Positions 19,912-29,745 of a DNA stretch of 64,000 nucleotides are shown in pieces. The translations under genes and the position numbers were made by a program. The stretch is taken from positions 210,770 to 274,769 of the forward strand of contig VRVR01000040.1 of assembly GCA_009859145.1 (NCBI GenBank), written 5' to 3'. The first letter of the stretch is position 1. The number at the start of each line of letters is the position of its first letter. Source of the stretch: Andalucia godoyi (taxonomy: Eukaryota; Discoba; Jakobea; Jakobida; Andaluciidae). The notes beneath the pieces were generated by a model. The model was not told the origin of the DNA, ran no database searches, and saw nothing but the letters and a program-made list of their open reading frames with translations.

Positions 19912-21888
19912 CTATGCGCGAACGCGTTTTGCACCTTCATTCTTGAGACCCTCCACATATTCGGGAACTTTCGACGGTCGACTCATAATCAGTGACCAGC
20001 CATACATCAGAGAGATGAAAAGGAACACGAGCCACACAAGACTGTATTGCACAGTGACCGAGAACCCGCCGCCAACAAAGAATGGACCCAGCGATCTCCA
20101 GAGAGACGAGAAGGACTGCGCTGCTCCTTGCGTCAGACCCTGACCATTTGCAGGCGCAGCATTGGTCAAGATCGTGTTGTTCACAGGAAGTGCAAGCATC
20201 AGTCCACACGACAACAACAGCGAATTGGTTCCAAACAAGAAGTAGAACAGAGCAAGACCGCCGGGGCTATCATTCATGTTGCGATACAGAAGCGAGAAAA
20301 TAGGGAAGATGCCGCATGAAAAGAAGAGCATCCACGAGCCGATGCGAAAGCACGCACGAAGTTGAAACTTCCGGAGCAACCACTTAAAGCACGTGATCTG
20401 AAACAGAAAGCCAGAGAGTCCAATGAAGAAAAACACAATTCCAATTTCAAGAGAAGTCATCCCAAGCCCTCCATTTTCCACAGCCAGCGCACAGAACAGC
20501 GTGACAGCCAACAGGATTGCGCCATTTCCCAGCGACACAATGCACTGCAGAAGAAAAACCCGCAGCAATACTGCATCCGCCCAAATAATCTTGACACCAT
20601 GAATGATGGCGCCCAGCATTCCAGCAAAAAAGACGATGACGGCGAAACCTTTTGAATGTTTTGGCTTCCCGTCCATTGGAGAAGACGGACCATCATGAGA
20701 TGCATCCTTGACGAGAGGCTCGTGATCGTCACTTCTGGACTGCGAAGACGAAACAAGGTGTTCCAAATCACCGAGATCGTCAGTGCTCTGATGGGCACTC
20801 ACGGGCTCCGAAATCCCCAGCGAATGCGGAGTGGCAAACGAGCCGTCCAAGTCTCCAGCTGCACGCCTGCCGCGCGACGGCTTGGGCAACATGGATTTGC
20901 TCGTCTCGACTCCATACTGGAATTTCGTCTCCCACCATTTGACGAACCTTGATCTGTACTGGTTTTCAAGAACAATTACCTCGTGTCGATTTCTTTTTGT
21001 CTGCGTTTCTGGTAAAAACGCCAAGCTCAGCAGCAGGATGATGAGCAAGATCACGCCGCACACGAGGCACACCAGGGCGTACGGGTTTCCACCCAGCCAC
21101 CACGGGACGTCTTGGACGGAGCCCAGCATTCCACCCAACGCAGATGAAAACGATCGTCCAAATGCAAACGTGGCTCCGAGATAGGCGAACACAATTGCGC
21201 GGTTCCTGCCCGTGGTGATATCCGACATGGACGCCTTTGCTGCCGTCTGGTTGGCAGAAAGCAGGCCCTCGAGCCCACGCACCAGAATTGCTTGCCACAC
21301 CGAGGTGCAAAATCCAAAAATAATCGTCGCAACCGCAGTCGAAAACATGCTTAGCCGGACGATTCCAACCCGACCCTTGGTGTCTGAAAGGTGGCCGAGA
21401 TAAATGGAAGAGAAAAAGCGTCCGATCAGGTACACCCCAACTATAATGCCCACATACAGGCCTATCTCTGCATCCGACGTCACGCCCATTTGGTGTCGCA
21501 TCATTTCAGGAAGCACTGGCTGAATCGCAGTTCCCGCCAACGCATCTCCAAACACCGTCAAGAACAAGATGAATATTGTAAATTTCGGTGTCTGCAGAAG
21601 AAACCGCTTCTTGTGCTCCGCATCGTCCTTTTCAAAAGGATCAGCATCATTGCTATTACCATCAGCAACTGCATCAGCTCGAGTTTCAGCATCCATGGCA
21701 GCAGACCCAATCGCCACCACCAATGCATCATGCTGATGAGCCGTCTCGGAGTCGTGGACTGCATGCCCATGCTTATCTGCGCCGATCGCCGCAGAATCCG
21801 CCTCTGGATCCGCGGTGCGGCGCACCTGCATTTCAGAACCATGTGGATTTGCCTGCTGTGTTTCAGACGAAAATCGCTGCGACTGCAT
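19912..21888 (-). CDS. major facilitator superfamily transporter (DHA1/ZIFL-like)
   Basis: 658 residues with about 12 membrane segments. A 110-residue polar N-terminus precedes span 1 (ILFLTVFGDALAG). The loop after span 2 has the MFS signature GHLSDTKGRV. A long cytoplasmic loop (about 320-430, rich in Ser, Asp, His) separates the two halves. The overall pattern resembles H+-driven drug/organic-anion antiporters including plant zinc-induced-facilitator-like proteins, but the substrate cannot be inferred. The next gene upstream is far away, so the gene is monocistronic. Confidence 0.87.
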   Translation of the reverse strand: MQSQRFSSETQQANPHGSEMQVRRTADPEADSAAIGADKHGHAVHDSETAHQHDALVVAIGSAAMDAETRADAVADGNSNDADPFEKDDAEHKKRFLLQTPKFTIFILFLTVFGDALAGTAIQPVLPEMMRHQMGVTSDAEIGLYVGIIVGVYLIGRFFSSIYLGHLSDTKGRVGIVRLSMFSTAVATIIFGFCTSVWQAILVRGLEGLLSANQTAAKASMSDITTGRNRAIVFAYLGATFAFGRSFSSALGGMLGSVQDVPWWLGGNPYALVCLVCGVILLIILLLSLAFLPETQTKRNRHEVIVLENQYRSRFVKWWETKFQYGVETSKSMLPKPSRGRRAAGDLDGSFATPHSLGISEPVSAHQSTDDLGDLEHLVSSSQSRSDDHEPLVKDASHDGPSSPMDGKPKHSKGFAVIVFFAGMLGAIIHGVKIIWADAVLLRVFLLQCIVSLGNGAILLAVTLFCALAVENGGLGMTSLEIGIVFFFIGLSGFLFQITCFKWLLRKFQLRACFRIGSWMLFFSCGIFPIFSLLYRNMNDSPGGLALFYFLFGTNSLLLSCGLMLALPVNNTILTNAAPANGQGLTQGAAQSFSSLWRSLGPFFVGGGFSVTVQYSLVWLVFLFISLMYGWSLIMSRPSKVPEYVEGLKNEGAKRVRA

Positions 21889-22741
21889 ATTTTTCTATGG
21901 ATTATGGCAGACAGACAGACAGACAGACAGACAGAAACTGAAAAGAGAAGGTAGTTCACAGCTCTCGTTTTTTCAAGTGTTGTCGGGTTGTATATGCTCC
22001 TGCGTGAGTATGAGTGTGAGTGTGAGTGTGAGTGTGAGTGTGAGTGTGAGCATGAGTGGGCCTGCACGTAAAGAAAAAAAACGAGAGCGAGAACGAGAAT
22101 CGATTGACGAGAAACAGTACGCATCAGTGGTCTTTGAGCTTTCTTGTTTGATGCGAGCGGTGATGATGCACGGTGAAGTCGGACAGGTGGCAAAATGCGG
22201 GAATTAAGCAATACAGGAAAGATTGACAGGGTCGGAAATCGGAGAGAAAGTCCTGGAATGTCCGCCTTCTTCTTTTTGTTTATGTTTACGGTTGACGATG
22301 GAGATGGTGAGGAGGAAGGGCAGGAAGAAGAAGATCGTCAGACGGGAAACTTGCTGAGCAGGTTGAGGAAGAAATCACGGAGATGCGGTCGATTTGCGTT
22401 CGGACTGCGCTTTCAAGTCAGAGAACAAGAAGGAGCAGCGATGTGCAACGCCGCCGACCACATTCTGTTTCCTCCAACGTTCATTTTTGTATATTGAATG
22501 TTGAATCGATCTCCAAAAAATAAATATATAAATAAATAAATAAAGAAGAAAAAAAAACATGCGGCTGGGATCTGTCTTCAGTGACAGCTCAGCCGATGAT
22601 CAATAAACGATTCATGTTTTGGCGAGAAAGTAGTTTACAAATGTGCGCAACGTAAATCGTGTTTTTCTTTTCTTCCTTCCCCGCTGCCTCCCTCGCAGCT
22701 TACCGGCAAACCCGTTTCCAGTAGGAAACCGGGAGCTTTCC
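21889..22741. other. repeat-containing intergenic region
   Basis: Holds a (GACA)n run at about 21904-21935, a (TGAGTG)n run at about 22008-22050, AT-rich sequence at 22515-22550 and the solo repeat end at 22550-22601. Reading frames here (such as 22195-22497) are acidic low-complexity without family resemblance and I do not call them genes. Confidence 0.6.
22550..22601 (+). repeat. solo terminus (copy D) of the Fanzor-associated repeat family
   Basis: Reads AAAAAACATGCGGCTGGGAT then CTGTCTTCAGTGACAGC and ends GCCGATGATC. It matches the terminal 45-50 bases of the longer copies (their ends read GGATCTGTC...GTGAC.GC...GCCGATGACC), including the A-rich lead-in and CAT. Nothing else of the repeat is present. 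Confidence 0.7.
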
Positions 22742-24079
22742 CTAACCAGTATACGTGAAGCCATCCTCAAAGTCGATCTGGAAGATCTGGTTGAAGATGG
22801 AGACGATCTGCGGGTTCGTGACCGCCAACGTAATGTCGCGATTGGCCTTTCTCCAGGTGTTCGGGTTGCTCGCAAATGTCGTGAACGTCATTGATCCGGA
22901 CGGATAGTCTGTCGGCGACCAGTTTCCGGACGACAAGAACACGGTGGTTCCGTCCACAATCCAGAACTTCTCATGGTTGAAGCGGAGACATTTGGGATCG
23001 GTTTTCTTGAATGAGATTCCGGCAGCATAGAGCTTCTTGTAACATTGCTGGGTCGTCTCGTAGTCATCCTGATCAAAGATGTGGTCCGAGACAATCATGT
23101 TGATGTGAATGCCACTCTGGTGCATGTCAATGAGCTTGCTGCACATATCATCGTCGTTGATCTGGTACATCGAGATTGTGATGGATCCCTTTGTGGAGTT
23201 CAGGCCGTACATCAGAGAGTCCAGCGCAGAGTCCGGGGATGCAAACGAAACAACATCAAAGGTGCCAGTGATGGGCTCCGAGAGCGACTTCCCAACATTA
23301 CAAGAGAATGTCTTCGTTGACGGGATATCCGGGTTGAGGTACGACTCGTCTGCAATCGTCTTCATGTCGTCAGCAGAGTACGTCTGTCCGGGCACGAGAT
23401 CCGTCGCCTGGTCCCAGTCCAGCTCGACGATCGACATCAAGTAGTTCGTCCACTGCGGAGAGTCTTCGATGATCATTCCAGCTTCGCGGTTGGACATGAA
23501 CGACGTGTAGGAAAAGTTCACAGACGACACAGACACCCGCGCATCCGAGCCTCCGTTGTTGTCGGTCGCAATAAACTTGAGATGGATAAACGTAACCGTA
23601 GTGAAATAGCGCACCTTTGCTCCGGCAAGCTGCAAGAACGTCAGGGGATCAATCATTCCGGGGCACGCCGGCTGTTCATAGTTGTTCGTAAGGATCCGAA
23701 CGTTCACTCCTCGGTGAACTGCATTAAGCAATGCACGGAAGATGGGGAACTCTTCTCCGTTGCGCGCATAGGTGATGTTGCATCCTACGCACTTCTGAGT
23801 GGACCAGTCGGTGCATCCAGACCACGATGAGAATCCAGGCGTTGCAACCACGACCCATTTCTTTGCATTTTCAACCATGTTTGTCAGCGTACCGATCGTG
23901 TCCGTTGGCGAGAAAATCGGAGTCACAGTCGCAGAGACACCACTCGCGCGAAAAACCGGAATCGAGGCCGTATACGGCGATGTTTGGTGATCAAAGGACG
24001 GATCCGAAGGCGGCGTCTGCGCACGGATGGCCAGAACAAGCACAAACAACAGTGCACACAAGTAGAATGCGCGGGGCAT
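22742..24079 (-). CDS. secreted/lysosomal phospholipase D-like protein (PLD3/4 type)
   Basis: 445 residues from the ATG at 24079, which starts a signal peptide (PRAFYLCALLFVLVLAIRAQ). Two HKD motifs are visible: HLKFIATDN (His166, Lys168, Asp173) and HEKFWIVDG (His369, Lys371, Asp376), each followed by the family's S/N-rich strand (SSVNFS; SSGNWS). This bipartite pattern with a secretory signal is that of PLD3/PLD4 and amoebal PLD-like proteins, some of which are lysosomal 5' exonucleases rather than phospholipases. The first HKD has Asp five residues after Lys, as usual. A further ATG ten codons upstream is possible but would bury the signal peptide. Confidence 0.87.
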   Translation of the reverse strand: MPRAFYLCALLFVLVLAIRAQTPPSDPSFDHQTSPYTASIPVFRASGVSATVTPIFSPTDTIGTLTNMVENAKKWVVVATPGFSSWSGCTDWSTQKCVGCNITYARNGEEFPIFRALLNAVHRGVNVRILTNNYEQPACPGMIDPLTFLQLAGAKVRYFTTVTFIHLKFIATDNNGGSDARVSVSSVNFSYTSFMSNREAGMIIEDSPQWTNYLMSIVELDWDQATDLVPGQTYSADDMKTIADESYLNPDIPSTKTFSCNVGKSLSEPITGTFDVVSFASPDSALDSLMYGLNSTKGSITISMYQINDDDMCSKLIDMHQSGIHINMIVSDHIFDQDDYETTQQCYKKLYAAGISFKKTDPKCLRFNHEKFWIVDGTTVFLSSGNWSPTDYPSGSMTFTTFASNPNTWRKANRDITLAVTNPQIVSIFNQIFQIDFEDGFTYTG

Positions 24080-24393
24080 TTTTTCCGTCTCCTTCCTGAC
24101 TACTTGCAATAATAATGTCTCATGGAATGAATGAGGAGAATTTATACACCAAAAAAATCAACAACGCATGTGAAAGCTCTAAAATAGGCGAAGGAAATCT
24201 CGTCGGATTTGGAAATCAATCGAACAACTGACAGTTGCCTCTTTTTCCTTCTACAGTCGCGGAGGACGGCATTAAAAAATAATAACAACAACAACCATAA
24301 ATGAAAGGAATCGTGAGAGAAGAGGCATTGAGGGGAGAGAGTCGCGGCGAAAGACGAGATTGGAGAAAGGAAAACTGGAAGAGAATAATTTAC

Positions 24394-24455
<62 letters not shown>

Positions 24456-24477
24456 GCAGTTGCATATACAAAACAGG
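24080..24477. other. intergenic spacer with (CA)n(GA)n microsatellite
   Basis: (CA)n at about 24398-24435 followed by (GA)n to about 24455, lying between two minus-strand genes. No gene seen. Confidence 0.65.
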
Positions 24478-24921
24478 TCATTGCCGTGGTTCAGAGGCTC
24501 CAAACAAGCGAGAGACAAGACTGGCAGCCTTCTTCGACAGTCTCTGTGCGTTTGTCCAAGTTTTGTAGTAGTTTTCTTTATCGACGAGCATTGAACAAGT
24601 TCGTTTCATCCCGCTGAGCTGCTTTTTTAAAGATGCATGAAACTTGGCTTTGAACGCCTCCAGCGATTCCTGTAGGGTGGGAGGCGGGGACGGAGAAGAA
24701 GCGGTGGGGACCGCAGGGTTTGGTGAAACTTCCTGAGAATTTGCTGCAGTGCTAGAGCGACCCGGGTGCTGCGCAGCAGCTGTCGGCGCGAGATTGAACT
24801 TTTCGACAAGAACCTTGAGTCCCCGGCAGTCAACCACCGTAGCCCCCTTTGGACCTTCCGAAACCTTTGTTACGCCAATGCAGTAGCTCGTTGATTGTGG
24901 CTGCGACTTTGGAACAGACAT
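24478..24921 (-). CDS. small unknown protein
   Basis: 147 residues. An N-terminal part (SYCIGVTKVSEGPKGATVVD) is followed by a Pro/Ser/Ala-rich linker and a basic helical C-terminus (LQESLEAFKAKFHASLKKQL, then SKKAASLVSRLFG). No signal peptide, membrane span or known motif. Support rests on length, balanced amino-acid composition and position between genes; it may be a short disordered regulator or, less likely, a chance frame. Confidence 0.5.
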   Translation of the reverse strand: MSVPKSQPQSTSYCIGVTKVSEGPKGATVVDCRGLKVLVEKFNLAPTAAAQHPGRSSTAANSQEVSPNPAVPTASSPSPPPTLQESLEAFKAKFHASLKKQLSGMKRTCSMLVDKENYYKTWTNAQRLSKKAASLVSRLFGASEPRQ

Positions 24922-25233
24922 ACAGGGTATACACTTATGTGGATTTTTCTACTTCTTTTTTAGTATTCTCGTGTCATTGATTGGCTGATCATCCGAGAAA
25001 AAGAGAGAAAGATAAGGAGAAGGAGAAGGAGAAGAGAGAGAGAAGAAACAAAATGAAAAGTACAGTACTGCACTGTTTAAAACCTGGGATTTGAGAAGCA
25101 AATCCAAGCATCAACTCGATGCTAAGCGGGGCGCTTTGTGCAAAAGATTCGACGCGTTTTCCAAGATGCAAAGGCGCACTCTTCTTCCTTTTCCCGGTTT
25201 TATTGCACTTATTTTACGTTTGGCTTGTGAGTG
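24922..25233. other. divergent promoter region of the small unknown gene and PIG-K
   Basis: Contains a GA-rich run at about 24998-25050. No gene seen. Confidence 0.5.
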
Positions 25234-26336
25234 ATGAAGGGTGTTGGTGTAATGCATGTTGGAGCGCTGCTGCTGGCGTTGTTTGTCGCGTGTTGTACGT
25301 GCTCAGACGTCCCGACATATGCGCTCATCATCTCCACTTCAAAGTACTGGAACAACTATCGGCACTCTGCAAATGCACTTCGATTTTACAGTATGCATTC
25401 TTCGCTGTTTCGACCCGCCCATCTTCTTTCGCTCTCTTCCAAACACTTATTGGTTTTCGCTCTTCTTCTTCCTCTTTTTTCTTTCTTTTTTCTTTGATAG
25501 AGCTGCTTAGAGAAAGAGGCATTCCAGATTCAAAGATCGTCTTGATGCTTTCGGATTGCCCAGCTTGCAATTCTCGCAATCCGTTTCCTGGACGCGTGTA
25601 TCCTTCCGAGCCCCTTGTTTCCAATTCCAAGGCGTCTCGAGAGGCTGCAGCGGATGTGCCTCCTTCTGGCGCGCAGTCGTTCTACACAAAAAACACAGAA
25701 ATTGACTATCAGGGATTTGAGGTGACTCGGTCTTCGATCCTCACGCACCTGTTTGGGACGTACGGTGCGAGCGTTCCTCCGAGCAAAACACTGGATTTCC
25801 ACTTGAAGAATGACTCGAGTTCTGCGTTCAATCTCGTTATATTCATGACTGGGCATTCCGGAGTGGGATTTGCAAAGCTGCAGGATCACGAGGAAGTCGT
25901 GGACGCCGACTGGGCAGCAGGCATCCACAGCGTTCTTTCGCGATTCCGCAATTCGTATGTGCTATTTATTGCAGATACGTGCCGTGCTGCATCGCTTTTT
26001 ACGAGCATTGAGCTGGAAAATGAGCTGTTTCGCGGGCGCGTCGGCGGTGTAGGGTCATCGGATCTTGTGGGGAACTCGTATGGGTTTCTGTCCAGTTCGA
26101 CCATTGGACAATCCACAATTGATGGATTCTCTGCGAACTTGCGCCTGGACTGGTCCTGGGCCCAGAATGTGAATCACATGAATCGAGTCGGCATCGGATC
26201 AGCTGTCACTTCTGTTGGAACGGTCAAGGAGTGGAGCCAGCTGCTGCCTCTTCACCCGCCGGGCGAAAAGCCATCCGTTGTGCTCGAGTCGGAGAGAGCC
26301 GCTGCATTGCTGAGATGGATCTCCTCACTCACATAA
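25234..26336 (+). CDS. PIGK: GPI transamidase catalytic subunit PIG-K/Gpi8 (join 25234-25390, 25501-26336)
   Basis: 330 residues after removing a 110-base intron. The signal peptide (VGALLLALFVACCTC) is followed by YALIISTSKYWNNYRHSANA, then RERGIPDSKIVLMLSDCPAC, FMTGHSGVGFAKLQD (catalytic His) and LFIADTCRAAS (catalytic Cys), in the order of C13-family Gpi8. The enzyme cleaves the C-terminal signal and attaches GPI in the ER lumen. Two oddities: the usual GHGG reads GHSG, and the protein ends soon after the protease domain without the C-terminal membrane anchor of animal and yeast forms. PIG-U, another subunit of the complex, is encoded 15 kb away. Confidence 0.9.
25391..25500 (+). other. 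spliceosomal intron of PIG-K
   Basis: Starts GTATGC, ends TTTGATAG, with a TTC/TTT-rich tract before the acceptor. Splicing gives FYKLLRERGIPDS, restoring the Gpi8 alignment. Both introns in the window share the GTATGC donor. Confidence 0.87.
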
Positions 26337-27051
26337 TGAGCAGGAGAGCAATTGCTGCTCCTCCTTCTTTTCCTCTCCTCCTTTCCATTTGTGCCCGTGG
26401 CTTCCATTGCTCCGCTTTCCGGCACGCCCGGCACAACGTTTCTTTTATTTTCTTTATTTTATTTTCTTCTTCTTCTTCTTCTTCTTGTTCTTCTTCTTCT
26501 TCAAAGTCTTGCGTCGACGACATGCTCGAAGCTGCGTTTGTTCCTGCTGATGCGGATGCAAATGCCCGTTAGGTATCGTTAGCTATTTTCAAATGTATTG
26601 CACAAAGTATTGCACAAAGTATTGCACAAAGTATTGCACAAAGTATTGCACAAAGTATTGCACAAAGTATTGCATCACACAACAGCCCATGGCTCATCAT
26701 CGCCCTCCTGCTTATGTCACAAATAAATTCCCCCTCTCTCTTGTTTTCCTTTTGCGTATGCACAGCAGCTGTACGTTGCATTGACGTCCGTCTCCCTTCC
26801 AAAACATTTGCTCCGTCATTGCTGTTTTATTGCCGACGCTTGGACGAGTTCGAAGTTGGTCAAGGAAAAAAAAAATCCTTCAAGTTGCTCATCGAATTTC
26901 TTTTTGCCTCTTCTTTCTAATTCTATTACGATTTCCTTTCTTTATTTCTCTTTTCGTCTGTCGCCTTTCGACTTTTTCCCCCCTTTATTCCGCGTCCACC
27001 GCTTCTTTTTGGGATATATATTTCTTTGGTGCATAGCATACAGAACCGAGA
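26337..27051. other. intergenic spacer with tandem repeats
   Basis: Contains a (TTC)n run at about 26463-26505, the 12-bp tandem repeat at 26596-26674 and a pyrimidine-rich leader of the SOD gene (26885-27000). No gene seen. Confidence 0.6.
26596..26674 (+). repeat. 12-bp tandem repeat, about 6.6 units
   Basis: Unit TATTGCACAAAG, repeated without visible divergence. It is open in several frames (giving CTKY or AILC-type peptides) because its length is divisible by three, but it is not part of a recognised gene. Confidence 0.9.
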
Positions 27052-27684
27052 ATGTCTGTAACTGAATACGTAGTGAACCAGGGTCTGCTCGACAAGCTTC
27101 TTGCCAATGGCGGCCTTGAAGGGATTTCGAAGGACATGCTTGAGCAGCACTTTGCGCTGTACAAGGGATATGTGACGAACCTGAATGCGCTTCGCAAGGA
27201 GCTTGCAGAGGCGCGTTCGACAGACCCTGCGACCAAGTCCGACCGCCGCCGCCGTCTTGGATTTGAGATGAATGGAGTCGTTCTGCACGAGCTCTACTTT
27301 GCAAACATGACGCCGAAAGGCGCCGCAAAGCCTGCATCAGACGCGGTCAAGAGCGCGATTGCCGCTGCATTTGGATCGTTTGAGGCGTGGGAGAAGGAGT
27401 TCCGCGCAACGGGTGCGACTCGCTCCATTGGATGGGCCGTGTTGTACTACGACCCGTCGACTGGGCAGTTCAACAACCACTTTGTGCAGCTGCACGAAGA
27501 CGGAAACGTTGCAGGATGCCAGCCGCTCGTCGTCATGGACGTCTGGGAGCATGCGTACATCCTCGACTATGGCGCGACTGGAAGACCCAAGTACATCGAT
27601 TCGTTCTTCAAGAATGTCGACTGGGAGGTGGTGGAGCGCAGATTCCAGGCTGCAACGCGTGGCGAGATTATCAAGAGAAACTGA
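27052..27684 (+). CDS. Fe/Mn superoxide dismutase
   Basis: 210 residues. Metal ligands in the expected order: His33 (EQHFALYKGYV), His79 (VLHELYF), Asp163 and His167 (DVWEHAYILDYG). Catalyses dismutation of superoxide to oxygen and hydrogen peroxide. The N-terminus (SVTEYVVNQG) is not a typical targeting peptide, so a cytosolic enzyme is likely. The residues around QPLVVMDVWEHAY do not let me choose iron or manganese with confidence. Ends in TGA, useful evidence that TGA is a stop here. Confidence 0.92.
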   Translation: MSVTEYVVNQGLLDKLLANGGLEGISKDMLEQHFALYKGYVTNLNALRKELAEARSTDPATKSDRRRRLGFEMNGVVLHELYFANMTPKGAAKPASDAVKSAIAAAFGSFEAWEKEFRATGATRSIGWAVLYYDPSTGQFNNHFVQLHEDGNVAGCQPLVVMDVWEHAYILDYGATGRPKYIDSFFKNVDWEVVERRFQAATRGEIIKRN

Positions 27685-27855
27685 GTGAGTGCATTCTTCC
27701 CTCACTGCTGCCGCCTCTGGACACGGACCTCGTGGATTCGTTAAAATTAAAAACAACATTCATAATGCATGTTAAAAAAATAAAAGATGGCAGCCTAATC
27801 ACGCATCGGCAGAAAATCATTACTCAAATTTACGTATGCAATAATTGGATGTTGA

Positions 27856-29745
27856 TTAATCGTCGGCTGCGATGTTTTCCGCGGCGAGCTGTGCCTGTGG
27901 ATCCGCTGGATTGTGCTGAATGGTTGCCATTGCAACCAGCTCGTGCGCCAAGACTCTGACACACTCTGAAAAGGTGATTTTGGAATGGCCCCATGGATCG
28001 GCAGCCACAACAACCGCCTCAATCTGCGCTGGGGAGCGGTCAAGAGATCCTGCAACGTCCCTGCAGTTCCTCACGAGTCTTCGAAGTTCGTCACGCGAAA
28101 CAACTCCGTCCTGGTCCTGATCGGCCTCTCGCCACAGCATCACGAACCGACGAAGGAACCGCTCGTGCCCGCGCATCTGGAATTCCAGAAGCACGCGCAC
28201 AAGATCGGCATATCTCACCTTGTTCTTTCCGCTGGCTCCGGCACTTACATGGCCGTTGGAAGACGGCGAGATGAGGAACGGACGGACGGCCATCATGATG
28301 CCGACCACGTCATCCTGGTTGTACATGTACCGTACAACATCCACCCACTCGTCTTCGGCAAGCACGCCGCCCACACGTTTTTCCACAAGGTGCGAGATCT
28401 CATCATCTCGCTTGAGCGGATGCTTGCCTTGCAAGTGCACTCGCACAAGTTCCTTGACTGTGGCTTTCAACTGCGTTTGCACATGGCGGAATTCGTCATC
28501 AATCTCGCAACGAAGGATCTTGCGGAAGACTGCAACATCGGGATCGTCGGCAGAGAACCGTGCGACCGCGGCCGCAAGCGCCGATGCGTGCTCTGCAACG
28601 ATGGGGCGGAGCCCATATCGCGTTGACAGAAACGACGCAACATGCTGCTCCATCGTCTCGAGCGGTAAGTGCATGGAAATTGCCTTCTGGTCCGCCTTTG
28701 CTTTTGATGCATAGATTTCGTCCATCAGTTCGTGCAACTGGCGCAGCGAAAGTGCCTTTCCGCTTCCGCCGTATACAGGCGTCGTCGTCGTCGACCCGGG
28801 GTTGGAGCTGGCGTTTCCAGAATTGTGTGCACTCATGGGCCGTCGCAGCGGGCTTCCCATCGCATTTCCTCCAGAACCTGCAGCTGCTGTCGGGCCCGAC
28901 CCCGCCCCCGCAGCCGAGGCGGACGAGGAATAAGAGTGGCCAGAGACGGGTGACGAAGATGCGAGTGTGACTTGCTTCAGTCGAGCAAGCAGTCTCTGGT
29001 TCTCCGCTCGAAGTGAGGCGTTTTCTTCCAGAGCTGCACGCTTCTCTGCTTCATGACGGGTCTCCATTTCCGCTCGTGAATTGGCAAACAGAGCAGTTTC
29101 TTTTTCCAACGTCTCTGCAGCCTCGAGAAGCTCTGCTGTTTCCTTTTCTGCGCGCAGCAATTCCGACTGCAACGCATGGATTCTCGATGCATATGCGCCT
29201 CGGACATCGCTCAGCAGTTGAAGGACCTCTGCATTCGCAACGCTCCCTCCAGACGCCCGAATGGAAGCTTCCTTCTGCTCCAAAAATGGATCTGCATTCA
29301 TCGACGCCGCCTTGCCCGCCGACGAGGACGAGGACGAGGACGAGGAACTTGCCTGCGCAAGCGGCTTTCCATTAATGGAGCGCAGGTTGGGACACAGTAG
29401 CAGCGCTTCTTGGATGTTCGCTTGGTTGTCAATCCACAGAGACTGCAGCCGCGGCAAGTGCGACAGGTTTGAGATATCCGATAGTGCGTCGTTCGACCGA
29501 AGATCTAGCGAATGCAAGAGAGGGTACACATTGTGGATCGCTGGCACAGAGCGCAAGTCACAGTGCTGCATCGACAGGATCTTGATTCCAGGAAGCTGAG
29601 ACAAGAGCGACGGGTGTCCATGGGAAACCGCGAACAGAGACGCCGGAATCGAACGGTGGTCAAGAGAAAGCGACAGCGCAGAAGAGTTCGTTGCCGCAAG
29701 ATGCGAAATGTGGCGACTTAGCGCATCCTGATTGCTGCTTGACAT
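27856..29745 (-). CDS. leucine-rich-repeat, coiled-coil and EF-hand protein
   Basis: 629 residues from ATG 29745; longer upstream frame is Lys-rich and leader-like. N-terminus has LRR units (IKILSMQHCDLRSVP, LLHSLDLRSNDALSD, LPRLQSLWID). Residues about 190-310 form a coiled coil (EKETAELLEAAETLEKE). A Gly/Ser/Ala linker follows, then a helical domain and a canonical EF-hand loop DQDQDGVVSRDE near residue 560, with a degenerate second EF-hand. The LRR plus coiled coil plus EF-hand layout resembles axonemal or ciliary proteins and would suit an organism with meckelin, but that is inference; I do not recognise the exact family. Confidence 0.8.
   Translation of the reverse strand: MSSSNQDALSRHISHLAATNSSALSLSLDHRSIPASLFAVSHGHPSLLSQLPGIKILSMQHCDLRSVPAIHNVYPLLHSLDLRSNDALSDISNLSHLPRLQSLWIDNQANIQEALLLCPNLRSINGKPLAQASSSSSSSSSSAGKAASMNADPFLEQKEASIRASGGSVANAEVLQLLSDVRGAYASRIHALQSELLRAEKETAELLEAAETLEKETALFANSRAEMETRHEAEKRAALEENASLRAENQRLLARLKQVTLASSSPVSGHSYSSSASAAGAGSGPTAAAGSGGNAMGSPLRRPMSAHNSGNASSNPGSTTTTPVYGGSGKALSLRQLHELMDEIYASKAKADQKAISMHLPLETMEQHVASFLSTRYGLRPIVAEHASALAAAVARFSADDPDVAVFRKILRCEIDDEFRHVQTQLKATVKELVRVHLQGKHPLKRDDEISHLVEKRVGGVLAEDEWVDVVRYMYNQDDVVGIMMAVRPFLISPSSNGHVSAGASGKNKVRYADLVRVLLEFQMRGHERFLRRFVMLWREADQDQDGVVSRDELRRLVRNCRDVAGSLDRSPAQIEAVVVAADPWGHSKITFSECVRVLAHELVAMATIQHNPADPQAQLAAENIAADD

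Noticed and set aside
22195..22497. Acidic 100-codon frame
   Set aside because: GAAGAAG-type low-complexity with no conserved feature, inside a repeat-rich spacer.
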